This document shows, piece after piece, positions 25,517-34,541 of a DNA stretch of 48,301 bases; within the stretch, counting starts at the first letter, position 1; each line of letters opens with the position of its first letter. Position numbers and translations under genes: made by a program. The notes beneath the pieces are model-generated. The model was not told where the DNA came from. It saw nothing but the letters and a program-made list of their open reading frames with translations, and did not search any database. The stretch covers positions 1-48,301 of the forward strand of contig JAZSEL010000123.1 of assembly GCA_045531685.1 (NCBI GenBank). The letters are read 5' to 3'. Source of the DNA: RGIG8767 sp045531685 (lineage in GTDB: Bacteria; Bacillota; Clostridia; Lachnospirales; Lachnospiraceae).

Positions 25517-26203
25517 CTAATCCTCCTTAAGCCATCTGTATTCCCCGGATTTAAGTATTTCTACCAAATCCTTGCCATCCTTAATCCTCTTCTCTACCTC
25601 GATTCCGCTTACACATACCAAATGCGGAACATGTGCATCCGCCCCGGAAATCAGCATAAGGTCCGGATGCTCCCTGCCATACGCTTCTGCATCCTCATTA
25701 TTCTTTTCCGTATTACAGACATTATATACTTCTATTCCGTCAATATATTCAAGGGGCAGCATTCCCGGCTTAGGAATATACCCTCTGTCCCGGAATGGAT
25801 GGGCCTGAATACATAACACGCCATAAGAATGCATTACTTCATACCATACCCTATAATCGGCTCCGGCAAGCTCCGGATGGGCATACAGCATATCGGGTGT
25901 CACACCATAAAATAGTATCTCCAGCATCTGATGTACATTCTCTTCTATTCCGAAAATAATATCCTTATCGTACTTAGCTGCCGCTTCTTTGCATGCCAGA
26001 TAATCCAACTCATACTGCCTTACAAAATCATCCCAGGATAATGACCGGTCAATTCCCGTATTTCCCATCATAAAATGATTGGTCATTACGCATCCCTGAT
26101 ATCCTCCTTCATGCAAAGCCTTTGCCAATTCTTCAGGGGTCATGGACGCACACAAACTACATGGCGCCGTGTGGGTATGCATTTGATATCTATATCTCTT
26201 CAC
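25517..26203 (-). CDS. PHP-domain phosphoesterase
   Basis: The 228-aa protein has PHP metal motifs: HTHT near residue 9 (H9, H11), TNHF near 41, GIEENVH near 95, QAHPFR near 138 and GADAH near 190. The fold hydrolyses phosphate esters with a multi-metal centre. The substrate is unknown, though nucleotide or sugar phosphate is possible. It is not fused to a polymerase. The ldh remnant begins two bases after its stop, so the two were co-transcribed. Confidence 0.88.
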   Translation of the reverse strand: MKRYRYQMHTHTAPCSLCASMTPEELAKALHEGGYQGCVMTNHFMMGNTGIDRSLSWDDFVRQYELDYLACKEAAAKYDKDIIFGIEENVHQMLEILFYGVTPDMLYAHPELAGADYRVWYEVMHSYGVLCIQAHPFRDRGYIPKPGMLPLEYIDGIEVYNVCNTEKNNEDAEAYGREHPDLMLISGADAHVPHLVCVSGIEVEKRIKDGKDLVEILKSGEYRWLKED

Positions 26204-26246
26204 TAATATCGATTTCCTTTTTCTATATTATAAGGTCCCAAACACC

Positions 26247-26741
26247 TTATGCTTCCCATTTTACAGAAGGTACCTTCACATCTAAGTATTCCTGTAATGC
26301 ATCAATAATAAACTGATGATCCTGTTCATGAGGCAAATTAGAAACAATAAGTACGCCTACCATCTCACCGCTCTTTAAACAGATTGGAAATCCACCGCCG
26401 CAAAACGCGTAATCTTTCACACTAAGACCATGTTCTTCGATTCCCTGTCCGGACTCACAGGCACTTGCCCATGCACCAAAAGAGCTTCTTTCCATCATCT
26501 TAACCGTGTTAAATTTTCTGTCCATCCAAAACTGGTTATTCAGATTCGTCTCCCCGGTCCCATGCTGAAATAAAATATATCCGCTTACTTTACGGATGGA
26601 CACTGCCATTTCGATATGATTATCATAAATACGCTTTACTAAAAACTGTCCTAATTCCCATGCATCTTTATGGGAAAAGTGGTCAAAGCGCAATGCTTTT
26701 TCCTGTTCTGATACTATCTCATTTATCTTTGCATAGTCCAT
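26247..26741 (-). CDS. UPF0303 / heme-degrading-domain-like protein
   Basis: The 164-aa product resembles the UPF0303 branch of the GlcG/HbpS superfamily. The conserved-looking segments are FQHGTG, NLNNQFWMDRKFNTV, SSFGAW and FCGGGFPI. Relatives bind small cofactors such as heme or corrinoids, but no catalytic role is firmly established for this branch. The ATG at 26741 with AAGGA upstream is preferred over a start 11 codons earlier. It lies 43 bp before the PHP gene. It is cytoplasmic. Confidence 0.78.
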   Translation of the reverse strand: MDYAKINEIVSEQEKALRFDHFSHKDAWELGQFLVKRIYDNHIEMAVSIRKVSGYILFQHGTGETNLNNQFWMDRKFNTVKMMERSSFGAWASACESGQGIEEHGLSVKDYAFCGGGFPICLKSGEMVGVLIVSNLPHEQDHQFIIDALQEYLDVKVPSVKWEA

Positions 26742-26798
26742 ACTATCCTTACGCCTCCTATGTTCTGTTTCCACTCATTACATAACGTTTCTTTCTAA

Positions 26799-28298
26799 TT
26801 ACTTTGCTATGTATTTATCCATACGATGGGATACTTCCATGACATTGGATAGTGTTTCATGAGCATTCACTGCGTTGGTATAGTTACTTTCTGTCAGTGC
26901 AGAAGCCTGCTGTGAACACGCAGTAATTTCTTCTGTTGTAGCTGATATTTGGACAATTCCATCCACAATCTGTGCGTTTGCCTCTGACAGTTTCTCTATC
27001 ATCTTGTCAATCTGTGCAACGTCTTCCACCAAACCATCTACATTTAAAGTCAATTCATCAACCTTATCTGCAACTTCTTTAATCATTTCGTCCTGAACAT
27101 CACTTACAGATACCGTTTTTTCCACCGCTTCAGCTGTTTGGTCTGCATTTGTTGTAAGCTTATCTAATATTGTGGCAATATTTTCTGTTTCCCGGCGGGT
27201 ACTCTCAGACAAATTACGGATTTCATCTGCTACCACTGCAAAACCTTTTCCCAATTCACCGGCTCTTGCTGCTTCAATAGAAGCATTTAATGCAAGCAGA
27301 TTTGTCTGTGAAGATATGGCAAAAATAGTCTGGGTAATATTTCGGACCTCACCCACATTTTCCTGCAATTGTTTCATGGACTCAGCTACATGATAATTAG
27401 TGTCAGCCAAAACATCTGCATGGGTTTTTAATTCTTTCATTTTTTGAGCATTGCTTTTATTAAGCTTGCTTGATTCTTCTGCAATATGAACCATATGGGC
27501 AGAGCGCGTAACCGCATGGTCTATATTTTCCTGTATACTCTGCGTCATTAAGTTCTGTTCCTGCATATTTTCCGCAGTCACGGATGTACTTTCACTGATA
27601 TCCCCAACTGACTGCTTTACTACTTCCGAAGACGTTCTCAAGCTGTCAATCAGTCCCATAGCCTGCTCAGTACCTTCCCGTATTTCCGATGCAATGCCCA
27701 CCAAATCATCCAGCATAGCCTGCTGCAATTGTGCTTCTGCATTAATCTTACCGATGGCATCATCACTGAATCGTTTTCCCATAATGGACATATACAAAAG
27801 TACAAACATAATTACGGCAACTACTACCGTTGCTCCTAACTGATCCAGCAGTTCTCCCTCTCGATAGTTATTTGCAATAAAAGCCCTGTATATGAAAATA
27901 GCAGTATCCGGAACAGCAATTCCGAATGCACATATTTGAGAGTATTTCTTGTCAAAATACAACACGGTCCCCAAGAAAGGAACTGTTATCATAAATCGCA
28001 TGTAATAAACATTAAATACAGAGGAAATCATAAGCATCATAAAAAACGAGCCTACAAATGCTACATACCTTAATTTGTCATTCCCCGAGTCCTTTTTCAA
28101 TAACCCAAAACATGTCACGCTGGTCACAACCATGAGTAATGCCATTACTATGCTATATAAAACAGTCCTGTTTCCCTGTAGCACGGAAATAATGACCACC
28201 AACATAATTAAGGCATCAAAAATCAGCATACTAAATGACACATAGCGGTTAATTCTCTTTACTTGCTCCTGCTTGTCCGCATATACAAATTGCTCCAT
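26799..28298 (-). CDS. Methyl-accepting chemotaxis protein, membrane sensor type
   Basis: The 499-aa protein has six predicted membrane helices in residues 18-180, with only short loops outside. A cytoplasmic coiled coil and the MCP signalling tip QTNLLALNASIEAARAGE (near 340) follow. No HAMP and no extracellular ligand domain are visible, so the sensor is probably the membrane bundle itself. MCPs drive CheA through CheW; neither gene is here, nor are flagellar genes. GGAGA precedes the ATG. Confidence 0.92.
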   Translation of the reverse strand: MEQFVYADKQEQVKRINRYVSFSMLIFDALIMLVVIISVLQGNRTVLYSIVMALLMVVTSVTCFGLLKKDSGNDKLRYVAFVGSFFMMLMISSVFNVYYMRFMITVPFLGTVLYFDKKYSQICAFGIAVPDTAIFIYRAFIANNYREGELLDQLGATVVVAVIMFVLLYMSIMGKRFSDDAIGKINAEAQLQQAMLDDLVGIASEIREGTEQAMGLIDSLRTSSEVVKQSVGDISESTSVTAENMQEQNLMTQSIQENIDHAVTRSAHMVHIAEESSKLNKSNAQKMKELKTHADVLADTNYHVAESMKQLQENVGEVRNITQTIFAISSQTNLLALNASIEAARAGELGKGFAVVADEIRNLSESTRRETENIATILDKLTTNADQTAEAVEKTVSVSDVQDEMIKEVADKVDELTLNVDGLVEDVAQIDKMIEKLSEANAQIVDGIVQISATTEEITACSQQASALTESNYTNAVNAHETLSNVMEVSHRMDKYIAK

Positions 28299-28442
28299 AC
28301 CCGTTTCTCCTTCTCTATGTATGACTGGCCCCCTGATACATGCTTTTTCGCTTTAACCTCGTTATTTATTCCCCAAACATAATAATTTTACTTCAAAAAC
28401 AACTGTAAGGCAACTTCTTGTATGTGATATCTTGAAATTTAT

Positions 28443-28480
28443 AAAAAAAGAACCTTTGGCACTCTTTGCCAAAGGTTCTT
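28443..28480 (-). terminator. Terminator after tpiA
   Basis: AAGAACCTTTGGCA pairs perfectly with TGCCAAAGGTTCTT around a five-base loop. On the minus strand it is followed by seven T, 20 bp after the tpiA stop. Confidence 0.92.
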
Positions 28481-28499
28481 AATGAATCTTATTCTTAGA

Positions 28500-29246
28500 T
28501 TAATAGTTTACGATGGAACCAAAATCTTTTTTGAGGGAAGCACCACCAACAAGACCACCGTCGATGTCAGGCTGAGCAAATAATTCTGCTGCGTTACCTG
28601 CATTTACAGATCCGCCGTACTGGATACGAACTGCTTCTGCTGTAGCTTCATCATACATTTCAGCGATGCAGTCACGAACACCCTTACATACTTCCTGAGC
28701 CTGTTCTGTTGTAGCAGTTTTACCTGTACCGATAGCCCAGATTGGTTCGTAAGCGATAACCATTTCTTTTACCTGATCAGCTGTTACACCAACTAAGTCA
28801 GACTTAATCTGAAGTCTGATCCAGTCCATTGTAACACCCATTTCTCTCTGCTCTAATGTTTCACCACAGCAAAGGATTGGTGTAAGACCTGCTTCGAACG
28901 CTTTCTTAACTTTCTTGTTTAATAAAGCGTCGTCTTCCTTGAAGTAGTCACGTCTTTCAGAGTGACCGATGATAACGTACTTAACGCCTGCATCTACTAA
29001 CATTTCTGCTGAGATTTCACCTGTGTAAGCACCTTTTTCTTCGAAGTACATGTTTTCAGCACCAACTTCTACGTTTGTACCTTTAACTGCTTCTACTACA
29101 GGAACGATGTCGATTGCAGGTACGCAATATACAACGTCTACGCTGTCAGACTTAACAACGTCTTTTAATTCTTCACATAATGCTACTGCCTGGCTTGGAG
29201 TCATGTTCATTTTCCAGTTGCCGGCTACGATTTTTCTTCTTGCCAT
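28500..29246 (-). CDS. tpiA: Triosephosphate isomerase
   Basis: TpiA interconverts dihydroxyacetone phosphate and glyceraldehyde 3-phosphate. The 248-aa TIM barrel has catalytic K12 (GNWKMN), His in IIGHSERR and Glu in AYEPIWAIGTG. The C-terminal GGSV phosphate-binding loop is present. It is last in gap-pgk-tpiA, 109 bp behind pgk, with a strong terminator after it. The gene starts with ATG behind an AGGAGA site. Confidence 0.98.
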   Translation of the reverse strand: MARRKIVAGNWKMNMTPSQAVALCEELKDVVKSDSVDVVYCVPAIDIVPVVEAVKGTNVEVGAENMYFEEKGAYTGEISAEMLVDAGVKYVIIGHSERRDYFKEDDALLNKKVKKAFEAGLTPILCCGETLEQREMGVTMDWIRLQIKSDLVGVTADQVKEMVIAYEPIWAIGTGKTATTEQAQEVCKGVRDCIAEMYDEATAEAVRIQYGGSVNAGNAAELFAQPDIDGGLVGGASLKKDFGSIVNY

Positions 29247-29355
29247 TTTTAATATCTCCTATATTTTCATATTACAGAAGAATGGCTTTTCCATTCTTCC
29301 TACTAATGATTAGTAAATCTTAGGCATTGTACTTTTCTGCCTTAGAATTTCTTCA

Positions 29356-30582
29356 TTAGTTTTTGTCATCTGCTGCTACTACACCAGGAAGAGCCTTGCC
29401 TTCTAAGAATTCAAGGGAAGCACCGCCACCTGTAGAAATGTGAGACATCTTATCAGCGAAACCTAACTGGTTAACAGCTGCTGCGGAGTCACCACCACCG
29501 ATGATTGTTGTTGCATCTGTTTCAGCTAAAGACTTAGCTACAGCAATTGTACCTTTTGCAAGGATAGGGTTTTCGAATACACCCATTGGTCCGTTCCAAA
29601 CAACTGTCTTAGCAGACTTAACAGCGTCAGCATATAATTCAGCTGTCTTTGTTCCGATATCAAGACCTTCTTTGTCTGCAGGAATCTTGTCAGCATCTAC
29701 TACTTCTACTTCGATTTCAGCATCGATTGGGTTAGGGAATCCTGCTGCAACTGTTGTATCGATAGGAAGTAATAATTTCTTGCCCATAGATTCAGCCTTA
29801 GCCATCATTTCCTTACAGTAATCAAGCTTTTCATCATCTACTAAAGAGTTACCGATTTCATATCCCTTAGCTTTTAAGAATGTGAATGCCATACCACCAC
29901 CGATGATAAGAGTATCACATTTTTCAATAAGGTTGTTGATAACATTTAATTTATCAGCTACTTTTGCACCACCAAGGATAGCAACGAAAGGTCTTACAGG
30001 ATTTTCAACTGCATTTCCTAAGAAGTCGATTTCCTTCTGCATTAAGTAACCAACTGCACATTCGCCACCTTTGGCACGAACTACATCTGTAACACCTGCT
30101 ACAGAAGCGTGAGCTCTGTGGGAAGAACCGAATGCGTCACATACATATACATCACAAAGATCAGCTAATTCTTTAGAGAAATCTTCACCGTTCTTTGTTT
30201 CTTCTTTTCCGCGGAAACGTGTATTCTGAAGTAATACAACATCACCTTCGTTCATAGCTGCAACAGCTTCTGTAGCTGCTTCGCCTGTTACATTGTAATC
30301 AGCAACGAAGTTAACTTCTTTGCCTAATTTTTCAGAAAGTCTCTTAGCTACAGGTGCTAAAGATTCTTTCTCGTTTGGACCTTCTTTAACTTTACCGAGG
30401 TGTGAGCAAAGGATAACCTTTCCACCGTCGTTTAATAATTTCTGGATAGTAGGAAGAGCTGCGTTAATTCTTGTTTCATCTGTGATAACACCATCTTTTA
30501 AAGGTACGTTGAAGTCACATCTAACTAAAACGCGTTTTCCAGCTACGTTGATATCATCAACTGATTTCTTGTTTAATGACAT
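29356..30582 (-). CDS. pgk: Phosphoglycerate kinase
   Basis: PGK makes ATP from 1,3-bisphosphoglycerate. The 408-aa protein carries RCDFNVPLKDG near residue 23, SHLGKVKEGPN near 60, GGAKVADKL near 205 and the nucleotide loop GGGDSAAAV near 365. AGGAGG before the ATG is ideal. A strong terminator lies between gap and this gene, so full expression needs its own promoter or read-through. Confidence 0.98.
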   Translation of the reverse strand: MSLNKKSVDDINVAGKRVLVRCDFNVPLKDGVITDETRINAALPTIQKLLNDGGKVILCSHLGKVKEGPNEKESLAPVAKRLSEKLGKEVNFVADYNVTGEAATEAVAAMNEGDVVLLQNTRFRGKEETKNGEDFSKELADLCDVYVCDAFGSSHRAHASVAGVTDVVRAKGGECAVGYLMQKEIDFLGNAVENPVRPFVAILGGAKVADKLNVINNLIEKCDTLIIGGGMAFTFLKAKGYEIGNSLVDDEKLDYCKEMMAKAESMGKKLLLPIDTTVAAGFPNPIDAEIEVEVVDADKIPADKEGLDIGTKTAELYADAVKSAKTVVWNGPMGVFENPILAKGTIAVAKSLAETDATTIIGGGDSAAAVNQLGFADKMSHISTGGGASLEFLEGKALPGVVAADDKN

Positions 30583-30606
30583 AATAATGCCTCCTTGTAT
30601 GATTTG

Positions 30607-30612
30607 ATTATA
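30607..30612 (-). promoter_or_regulatory. Possible pgk -10 element
   Basis: A perfect TATAAT lies 25 bp before the pgk start and would give a very short leader. No good -35 is present, so this is tentative. It would explain expression behind the gap terminator. Confidence 0.3.
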
Positions 30613-30649
30613 TGTGCATCCTCACGGAGCGTTTTTCATAGAAACTATG

Positions 30650-30681
30650 AAAAAAGGTCCGGTCCTTAAGACCGGACCTTT
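30650..30681 (-). terminator. Terminator between gap and pgk
   Basis: AAAGGTCCGGTC pairs perfectly with GACCGGACCTTT around a five-base loop and ends in six T, 29 bp after the gap stop. Confidence 0.92.
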
Positions 30682-30709
30682 ATAGGTCTTCAAAATTGAA
30701 CTCTTTTAA

Positions 30710-31708
30710 TTATAATTCAGCGAAGTACTTAATTGTTCTTACCATCTGGCTTACATAAGAGTTTTCGTTGTCGTACCATGAAACAACCTGTACTAAGTTG
30801 TCAGGACCAACCATTGTCTGTGTAGCATCGAAGATAGAACCGAATGTGCTACCGATGATATCAGAAGAAACGATTTCATCTGTGTTGTATCCGAATGATT
30901 CTGTAGCTGCTGCTTTCATAGCTGCATTGATTTCATCCTTAGTTACAGATTTTTCAACTGTAGCTACTAAGATTGTTGTAGAACCTGTAGGTGTAGGAAC
31001 ACGCTGAGCAGATCCGATTAATTTTCCGTTTAATTCAGGAATAACTAAACCGATAGCTTTTGCAGCACCTGTTGAGTTAGGAACGATGTTGCAAGCGCCT
31101 GCACGGCTTCTTCTCTTGTCGCCCTTTCTCTGAGGACCGTCAAGGATCATCTGATCACCTGTGTAAGCATGAACTGTTGTCATGATACCGGATTTGATTG
31201 TAGCTAAGTCATTTAATGCTTTAGCCATAGGAGCTAAACAGTTTGTTGTACAAGAAGCTGCAGAGATAACTGTATCTTCTTTTGTTAAAGATGTATGGTT
31301 TACATTGTAAACGATAGTAGGAAGGTCATTTCCTGCTGGAGCAGAGATAACAACTTTCTTAGCACCTGCTGTAATATGAGCAGAAGCTTTGTCTTTAGAT
31401 GTGTAGAAACCTGTACATTCAAGAACTACGTCTACATCTAATTCTCCCCAAGGAAGTTCAGCTGCATTAGCTTTTGCATAAATTGTGATTTTCTTTCCGT
31501 TTACAGAAATGAAATCTTCACCTGATTCTACAGCGCTAGCGTACTTGTAAGGACCCTGAGCTGTATCATACTTTAATAAGTGAGCAAGCATTTCAGGACT
31601 TGTTAAGTCGTTGATTGCTACTACTTCATATCCTTCTGCATCGAACATCTGTCTGAATGCAAGACGACCGATACGGCCGAAACCATTAATTGCTACTCTT
31701 ACTGCCAT
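30710..31708 (-). CDS. gap: Glyceraldehyde-3-phosphate dehydrogenase
   Basis: This phosphorylating GAPDH makes 1,3-bisphosphoglycerate with NAD. The 332-aa protein has the Rossmann start INGFGRIGR and D34 in NDLTSP, which favours NAD over NADP. The catalytic C153 lies in SAASCTTNCLAP and the active His in the following segment. AGGAGG precedes the ATG and a consensus promoter lies about 100 bp upstream. The codon choice is restricted, as expected for a highly expressed glycolytic gene. Confidence 0.98.
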   Translation of the reverse strand: MAVRVAINGFGRIGRLAFRQMFDAEGYEVVAINDLTSPEMLAHLLKYDTAQGPYKYASAVESGEDFISVNGKKITIYAKANAAELPWGELDVDVVLECTGFYTSKDKASAHITAGAKKVVISAPAGNDLPTIVYNVNHTSLTKEDTVISAASCTTNCLAPMAKALNDLATIKSGIMTTVHAYTGDQMILDGPQRKGDKRRSRAGACNIVPNSTGAAKAIGLVIPELNGKLIGSAQRVPTPTGSTTILVATVEKSVTKDEINAAMKAAATESFGYNTDEIVSSDIIGSTFGSIFDATQTMVGPDNLVQVVSWYDNENSYVSQMVRTIKYFAEL

Positions 31709-31808
31709 TTTTATTTCCTCCTAAAAATGAATAAAATTATATTTTTTTGATTTCAAGCAGATTCTCTACTCTATATCAAAATTTTTTCAGCGCCTTTATT
31801 TTACCGAA

Positions 31809-31838
31809 TTTATATATAAAATTCAAGTCGTTTGTCAA
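31809..31838 (-). promoter_or_regulatory. gap promoter
   Basis: Minus-strand -35 is a perfect TTGACA (31838-31833) and -10 is TATAAA (31814-31809), with 18 bp between them. The untranslated leader of about 95 bases is A/T-rich and ends in AGGAGG. Confidence 0.8.
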
Positions 31839-32075
31839 AAATAATTGGAAAAGCCCCGCGTTTTTGGCACTTTCTTATAAAATGACTAATTTACACAAAT
31901 TTTAGCTCCTATTTTTGGTAATTTCTTCGAAATTGTGCTTGAAGATTATTCCCCAATCACATAAACTATCATACAAGAACCTCTGCCTTTTTACAGGGAT
32001 TCTTTACAAGTTATGCCTATCCGGCAGACAAAACATACAAGATTCCATTTATTATATAGAAAGGACTGTTTATTT
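31839..32075 (+). other. A/T-rich spacer before the HisJ-like gene
   Basis: This completes the 367-bp divergent gap between gap and the HisJ-like phosphatase. A weak promoter TTGGCA with TAATTT (17-bp spacing) near 31866-31894 could serve the plus-strand gene. I see no riboswitch, RNA gene or ORF with a ribosome site other than the start of the next gene. Confidence 0.4.
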
Positions 32076-32897
32076 ATGCCAATTACAGCCGATTATCATG
32101 TTCATTCTTACTTTTCGGGGGACAGCGAGACTCCTATGGAGCAGATGGTGCAAGGCGCCATTGCCGGAGGTTTAAAGTATATTTGCTTTACCGAGCATAT
32201 GGATTTGGATTTTCCTTACGACGGAACACGTGACCTTCCGGGCAAGTGGGAGGTAAATGCCGACTCCTATTTATACGAACTTCTTAAAATGCGTGACAAA
32301 TACGATTCCCAAATCAAAATTCATTTTGGCGTCGAAATCGGTCTTCAGCCTCAAATTGTACGTCAAAATCTGATTTTTGCCAGAGAACACGAGTATGACT
32401 TTATCATTGCCTCCTCCCACATCTGTAACGGAATTGACCCATACTATCCTGAATTCTATGAAGGACGCAGCGAAGAAGAAGCTTACCGTGAATATTTTGA
32501 AAGCATCTTACAAAATGTAAAACTCTTCCACAATTTTGATGTATACGGTCATTTGGATTATGTGGTACGCTACGGTCCAAACAAGGATAAAAACTATACT
32601 TACGAAGCTTACAAGGACGTAATTGACCCGATTCTTTCCTATCTGGTTGAAAATGAAAAAGGAATCGAACTCAATACAGCCGGTCTGGTAAAAGGATTGA
32701 AAAATCCTAATCCATGCAAAGAAATTATCAAGCGTTACCGCGAACTTGGCGGTGAAATTATTACCATCGGCTCCGACTCCCACACTCCGGACACCTTGGG
32801 TGCCCATTTTGATAAAGCAGCCGAGATTCTTACCGATTGCGGCTTCAAATACTACTGTGTATTTGCCAATCGCGTTGCGGAATTCTTAAAAATCTAA
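32076..32897 (+). CDS. Histidinol-phosphatase-like PHP protein
   Basis: The 273-aa protein is of the HisJ/HisK type. PHP metal motifs are DYHVHSYFSGD (H8, H10), TEHMD near 38, GVEIGLQ near 92, SSHICNG near 119, YGHLDYV and GSDSH near 236. HisJ removes phosphate from histidinol phosphate in histidine synthesis, but no other his genes are nearby. A general sugar-phosphate or signal phosphatase is therefore also possible. The start at 32076 is supported by AAAGGA 11 bases upstream and by family alignment. The 21-codon upstream extension is unconserved. Confidence 0.85.
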   Translation: MPITADYHVHSYFSGDSETPMEQMVQGAIAGGLKYICFTEHMDLDFPYDGTRDLPGKWEVNADSYLYELLKMRDKYDSQIKIHFGVEIGLQPQIVRQNLIFAREHEYDFIIASSHICNGIDPYYPEFYEGRSEEEAYREYFESILQNVKLFHNFDVYGHLDYVVRYGPNKDKNYTYEAYKDVIDPILSYLVENEKGIELNTAGLVKGLKNPNPCKEIIKRYRELGGEIITIGSDSHTPDTLGAHFDKAAEILTDCGFKYYCVFANRVAEFLKI

Positions 32898-32966
32898 GTC
32901 ACTTACCTACTTATTTCCTGCTTTATTGCCCATGGCAGGTATGCAAATGCATGCTTTCTTGGTATT

Positions 32967-33060
32967 TACCTACTCAATTTTCATATTAATACTTTTAGTA
33001 GGTATCAAAAATTTCATTTTACCTACTGAAGCTTCTACACAGGTTATGTGGTAGGTAAAA
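32967..33060. repeat. ACCTACT/AGTAGGT inverted repeats
   Basis: Two inverted repeats share the arm TACCTAC. The first is TACCTACT (32967-32974) with AGTAGGTA (32997-33004). The second is TTTTACCTAC (33017-33026) with GTAGGTAAAA (33051-33060). A third member is the terminator at 33131-33182, and a lone TTACCTACTTA lies near 32903. They fill part of the 426-bp gap between converging genes, where I find no coding region. Confidence 0.75.
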
Positions 33061-33130
33061 TAAATCAAAAAACATAATATAAAGCACTTAACAGCACACA
33101 TTTTTCAAAAAAAGCTCATATAAAGCAACA

Positions 33131-33182
33131 AAAAATACCTACTAATCTCCTTGCATCAAAGGTTATAGTAGGTAATTTTTGT
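33131..33182. terminator. Bidirectional terminator, third ACCTACT hairpin
   Basis: TACCTACTA and TAGTAGGTA pair across a 21-base loop. The plus side runs into ATTTTTG and the minus side into six T. It lies between the HisJ-like gene and mnmA, which point at each other. Confidence 0.75.
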
Positions 33183-33222
33183 TTACATAATTATTTTCAT
33201 ATCCTATCAGGCATGTTTTAAG

Positions 33223-33323
33223 TGTCACTCCAGAACTCAGCCACCTTCAGCTGCCACTCCAGAACTCAGCCACTTTCAGCAGCCACTCAAAATCCCAGCC
33301 ACCTTCAACAACCACTCCAACCT
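33223..33323. repeat. 29-bp tandem repeats behind mnmA
   Basis: Units start at 33223, 33252 and 33281, with a partial copy at 33310, just before the mnmA stop. Each reads GCCACTCCAGAACTCAGCCA with a CTTCA tail or a close variant. The 29-bp period is not a multiple of three and the frame past mnmA is short, so I treat them as non-coding. They would lie in the 3' part of the mnmA transcript. Confidence 0.82.
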
Positions 33324-34403
33324 CTATCCTACAATGGTTCCGCCTCCGAGAATATAGCCGTCTTCATAGAACACCACCGCCTGTCCCGGTGTTACTGCTC
33401 TTACCGGTTCGTCAAAGACGCAACGTATCTCATCTTCGCTGATGCGTTCAAGGGTTGCCATAGTCCCTTTGTGGCTGTAACGAATCTTAACCAAAGCACG
33501 GTAGGTATCTTTCACGTCTTCTATTGCCATGAAATTCAGCCTATTACAAACCAACTCGGACGTAAATACATCCTCCGCTTCTCCGATTACAACTTCATCC
33601 GTATCCGGTCTAATCTCCGTTACAAATACCGGATGTCCCATAGCAAGATTCAGTCCCTTGCGTTGTCCAATGGTATAGTGGGTAATTCCTTTATGGCGTC
33701 CGAGGACAATTCCGTCTTTTGTGACAAAATTACCGGCGCCCGGCACATTCCCACCGGTCTCTCTTTCAATAAAGGAGGCATAATCATTATCCGGAATGAA
33801 ACAGATTTCCTGACTGTCCTTTTTGTGAGCAACCGGAATCCCTTCCCGTTCTGCAATCCGGCGGATTTCGTCCTTCTCAAACTCCCCAACAGGCATCAAT
33901 GTCTTGGACAATTGCTCCTGTGTCAGATTATAAAGAGCATAGGTCTGGTCTTTTGCTGCCGTAACAGAGGTCTTTAACGAATAGCGTCCGTTATCCAGCT
34001 TATCGATTCTGGCATAATGTCCCGTTGCAATATAGTCTGCACCAAGTGCCATGCTTCTTTGCAAAAGAGACTCCCATTTTACAAAACGGTTACATGCGAT
34101 ACATGGATTTGGTGTACGCCCGCAAAGGTATTCACCCACAAAATAATCCATGACATTTTCTTTGAATTCTTTTTTAAAATTCATGACATAATACGGAATA
34201 TCCAGCATCTGCGCCACCCGTCTGGCATCATCAACAGCGGACAATCCACAACAGCCTCCGTTTTCTTCCACATCCTGCGGCTGCTCGTCCTGCCATATCT
34301 GCATGGTAACACCGATTACCTCATAGCCCTGTTGTTTTAACAGCCATGCCGCAACCGATGAATCCACACCACCTGACATTCCTACAACTACTTTTTTTCC
34401 CAT
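33324..34403 (-). CDS. mnmA: tRNA 2-thiouridylase
   Basis: MnmA places sulfur on U34 of Lys, Glu and Gln tRNAs using ATP. The 359-aa protein has the PP-loop GMSGGVDSS near residue 7. Catalytic cysteines lie in NPCIACN near 95 and QEICFIP near 195. It receives sulfur from a cysteine desulfurase, and nifS and nifU lie directly upstream, which fits. AAAGGA before the ATG at 34403 and the family start (MGKKVVVGMSGG) fix the start. The longer frame to 34457 is unconserved. A terminator separates it from nifU. Confidence 0.97.
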   Translation of the reverse strand: MGKKVVVGMSGGVDSSVAAWLLKQQGYEVIGVTMQIWQDEQPQDVEENGGCCGLSAVDDARRVAQMLDIPYYVMNFKKEFKENVMDYFVGEYLCGRTPNPCIACNRFVKWESLLQRSMALGADYIATGHYARIDKLDNGRYSLKTSVTAAKDQTYALYNLTQEQLSKTLMPVGEFEKDEIRRIAEREGIPVAHKKDSQEICFIPDNDYASFIERETGGNVPGAGNFVTKDGIVLGRHKGITHYTIGQRKGLNLAMGHPVFVTEIRPDTDEVVIGEAEDVFTSELVCNRLNFMAIEDVKDTYRALVKIRYSHKGTMATLERISEDEIRCVFDEPVRAVTPGQAVVFYEDGYILGGGTIVG

Positions 34404-34494
34404 ACAAAATTTCCTTTGTCTTTTCCGGAATAAAAAATGTACAAAGCACATTCCCATAAAACGTTTTCTACTTTAAAAAACTTCCTATGAAATA

Positions 34495-34536
34495 AAAATG
34501 CATCGGCATATACTTTTTCTCTACCCGATGCATTTT
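34495..34536 (-). terminator. Terminator after nifU
   Basis: AAAATGCATCGG pairs with CCGATGCATTTT across an 18-base loop, six bases beyond the nifU stop. The minus-strand flank is A/T-rich. Confidence 0.75.
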
Positions 34537-34541
34537 GTCAT

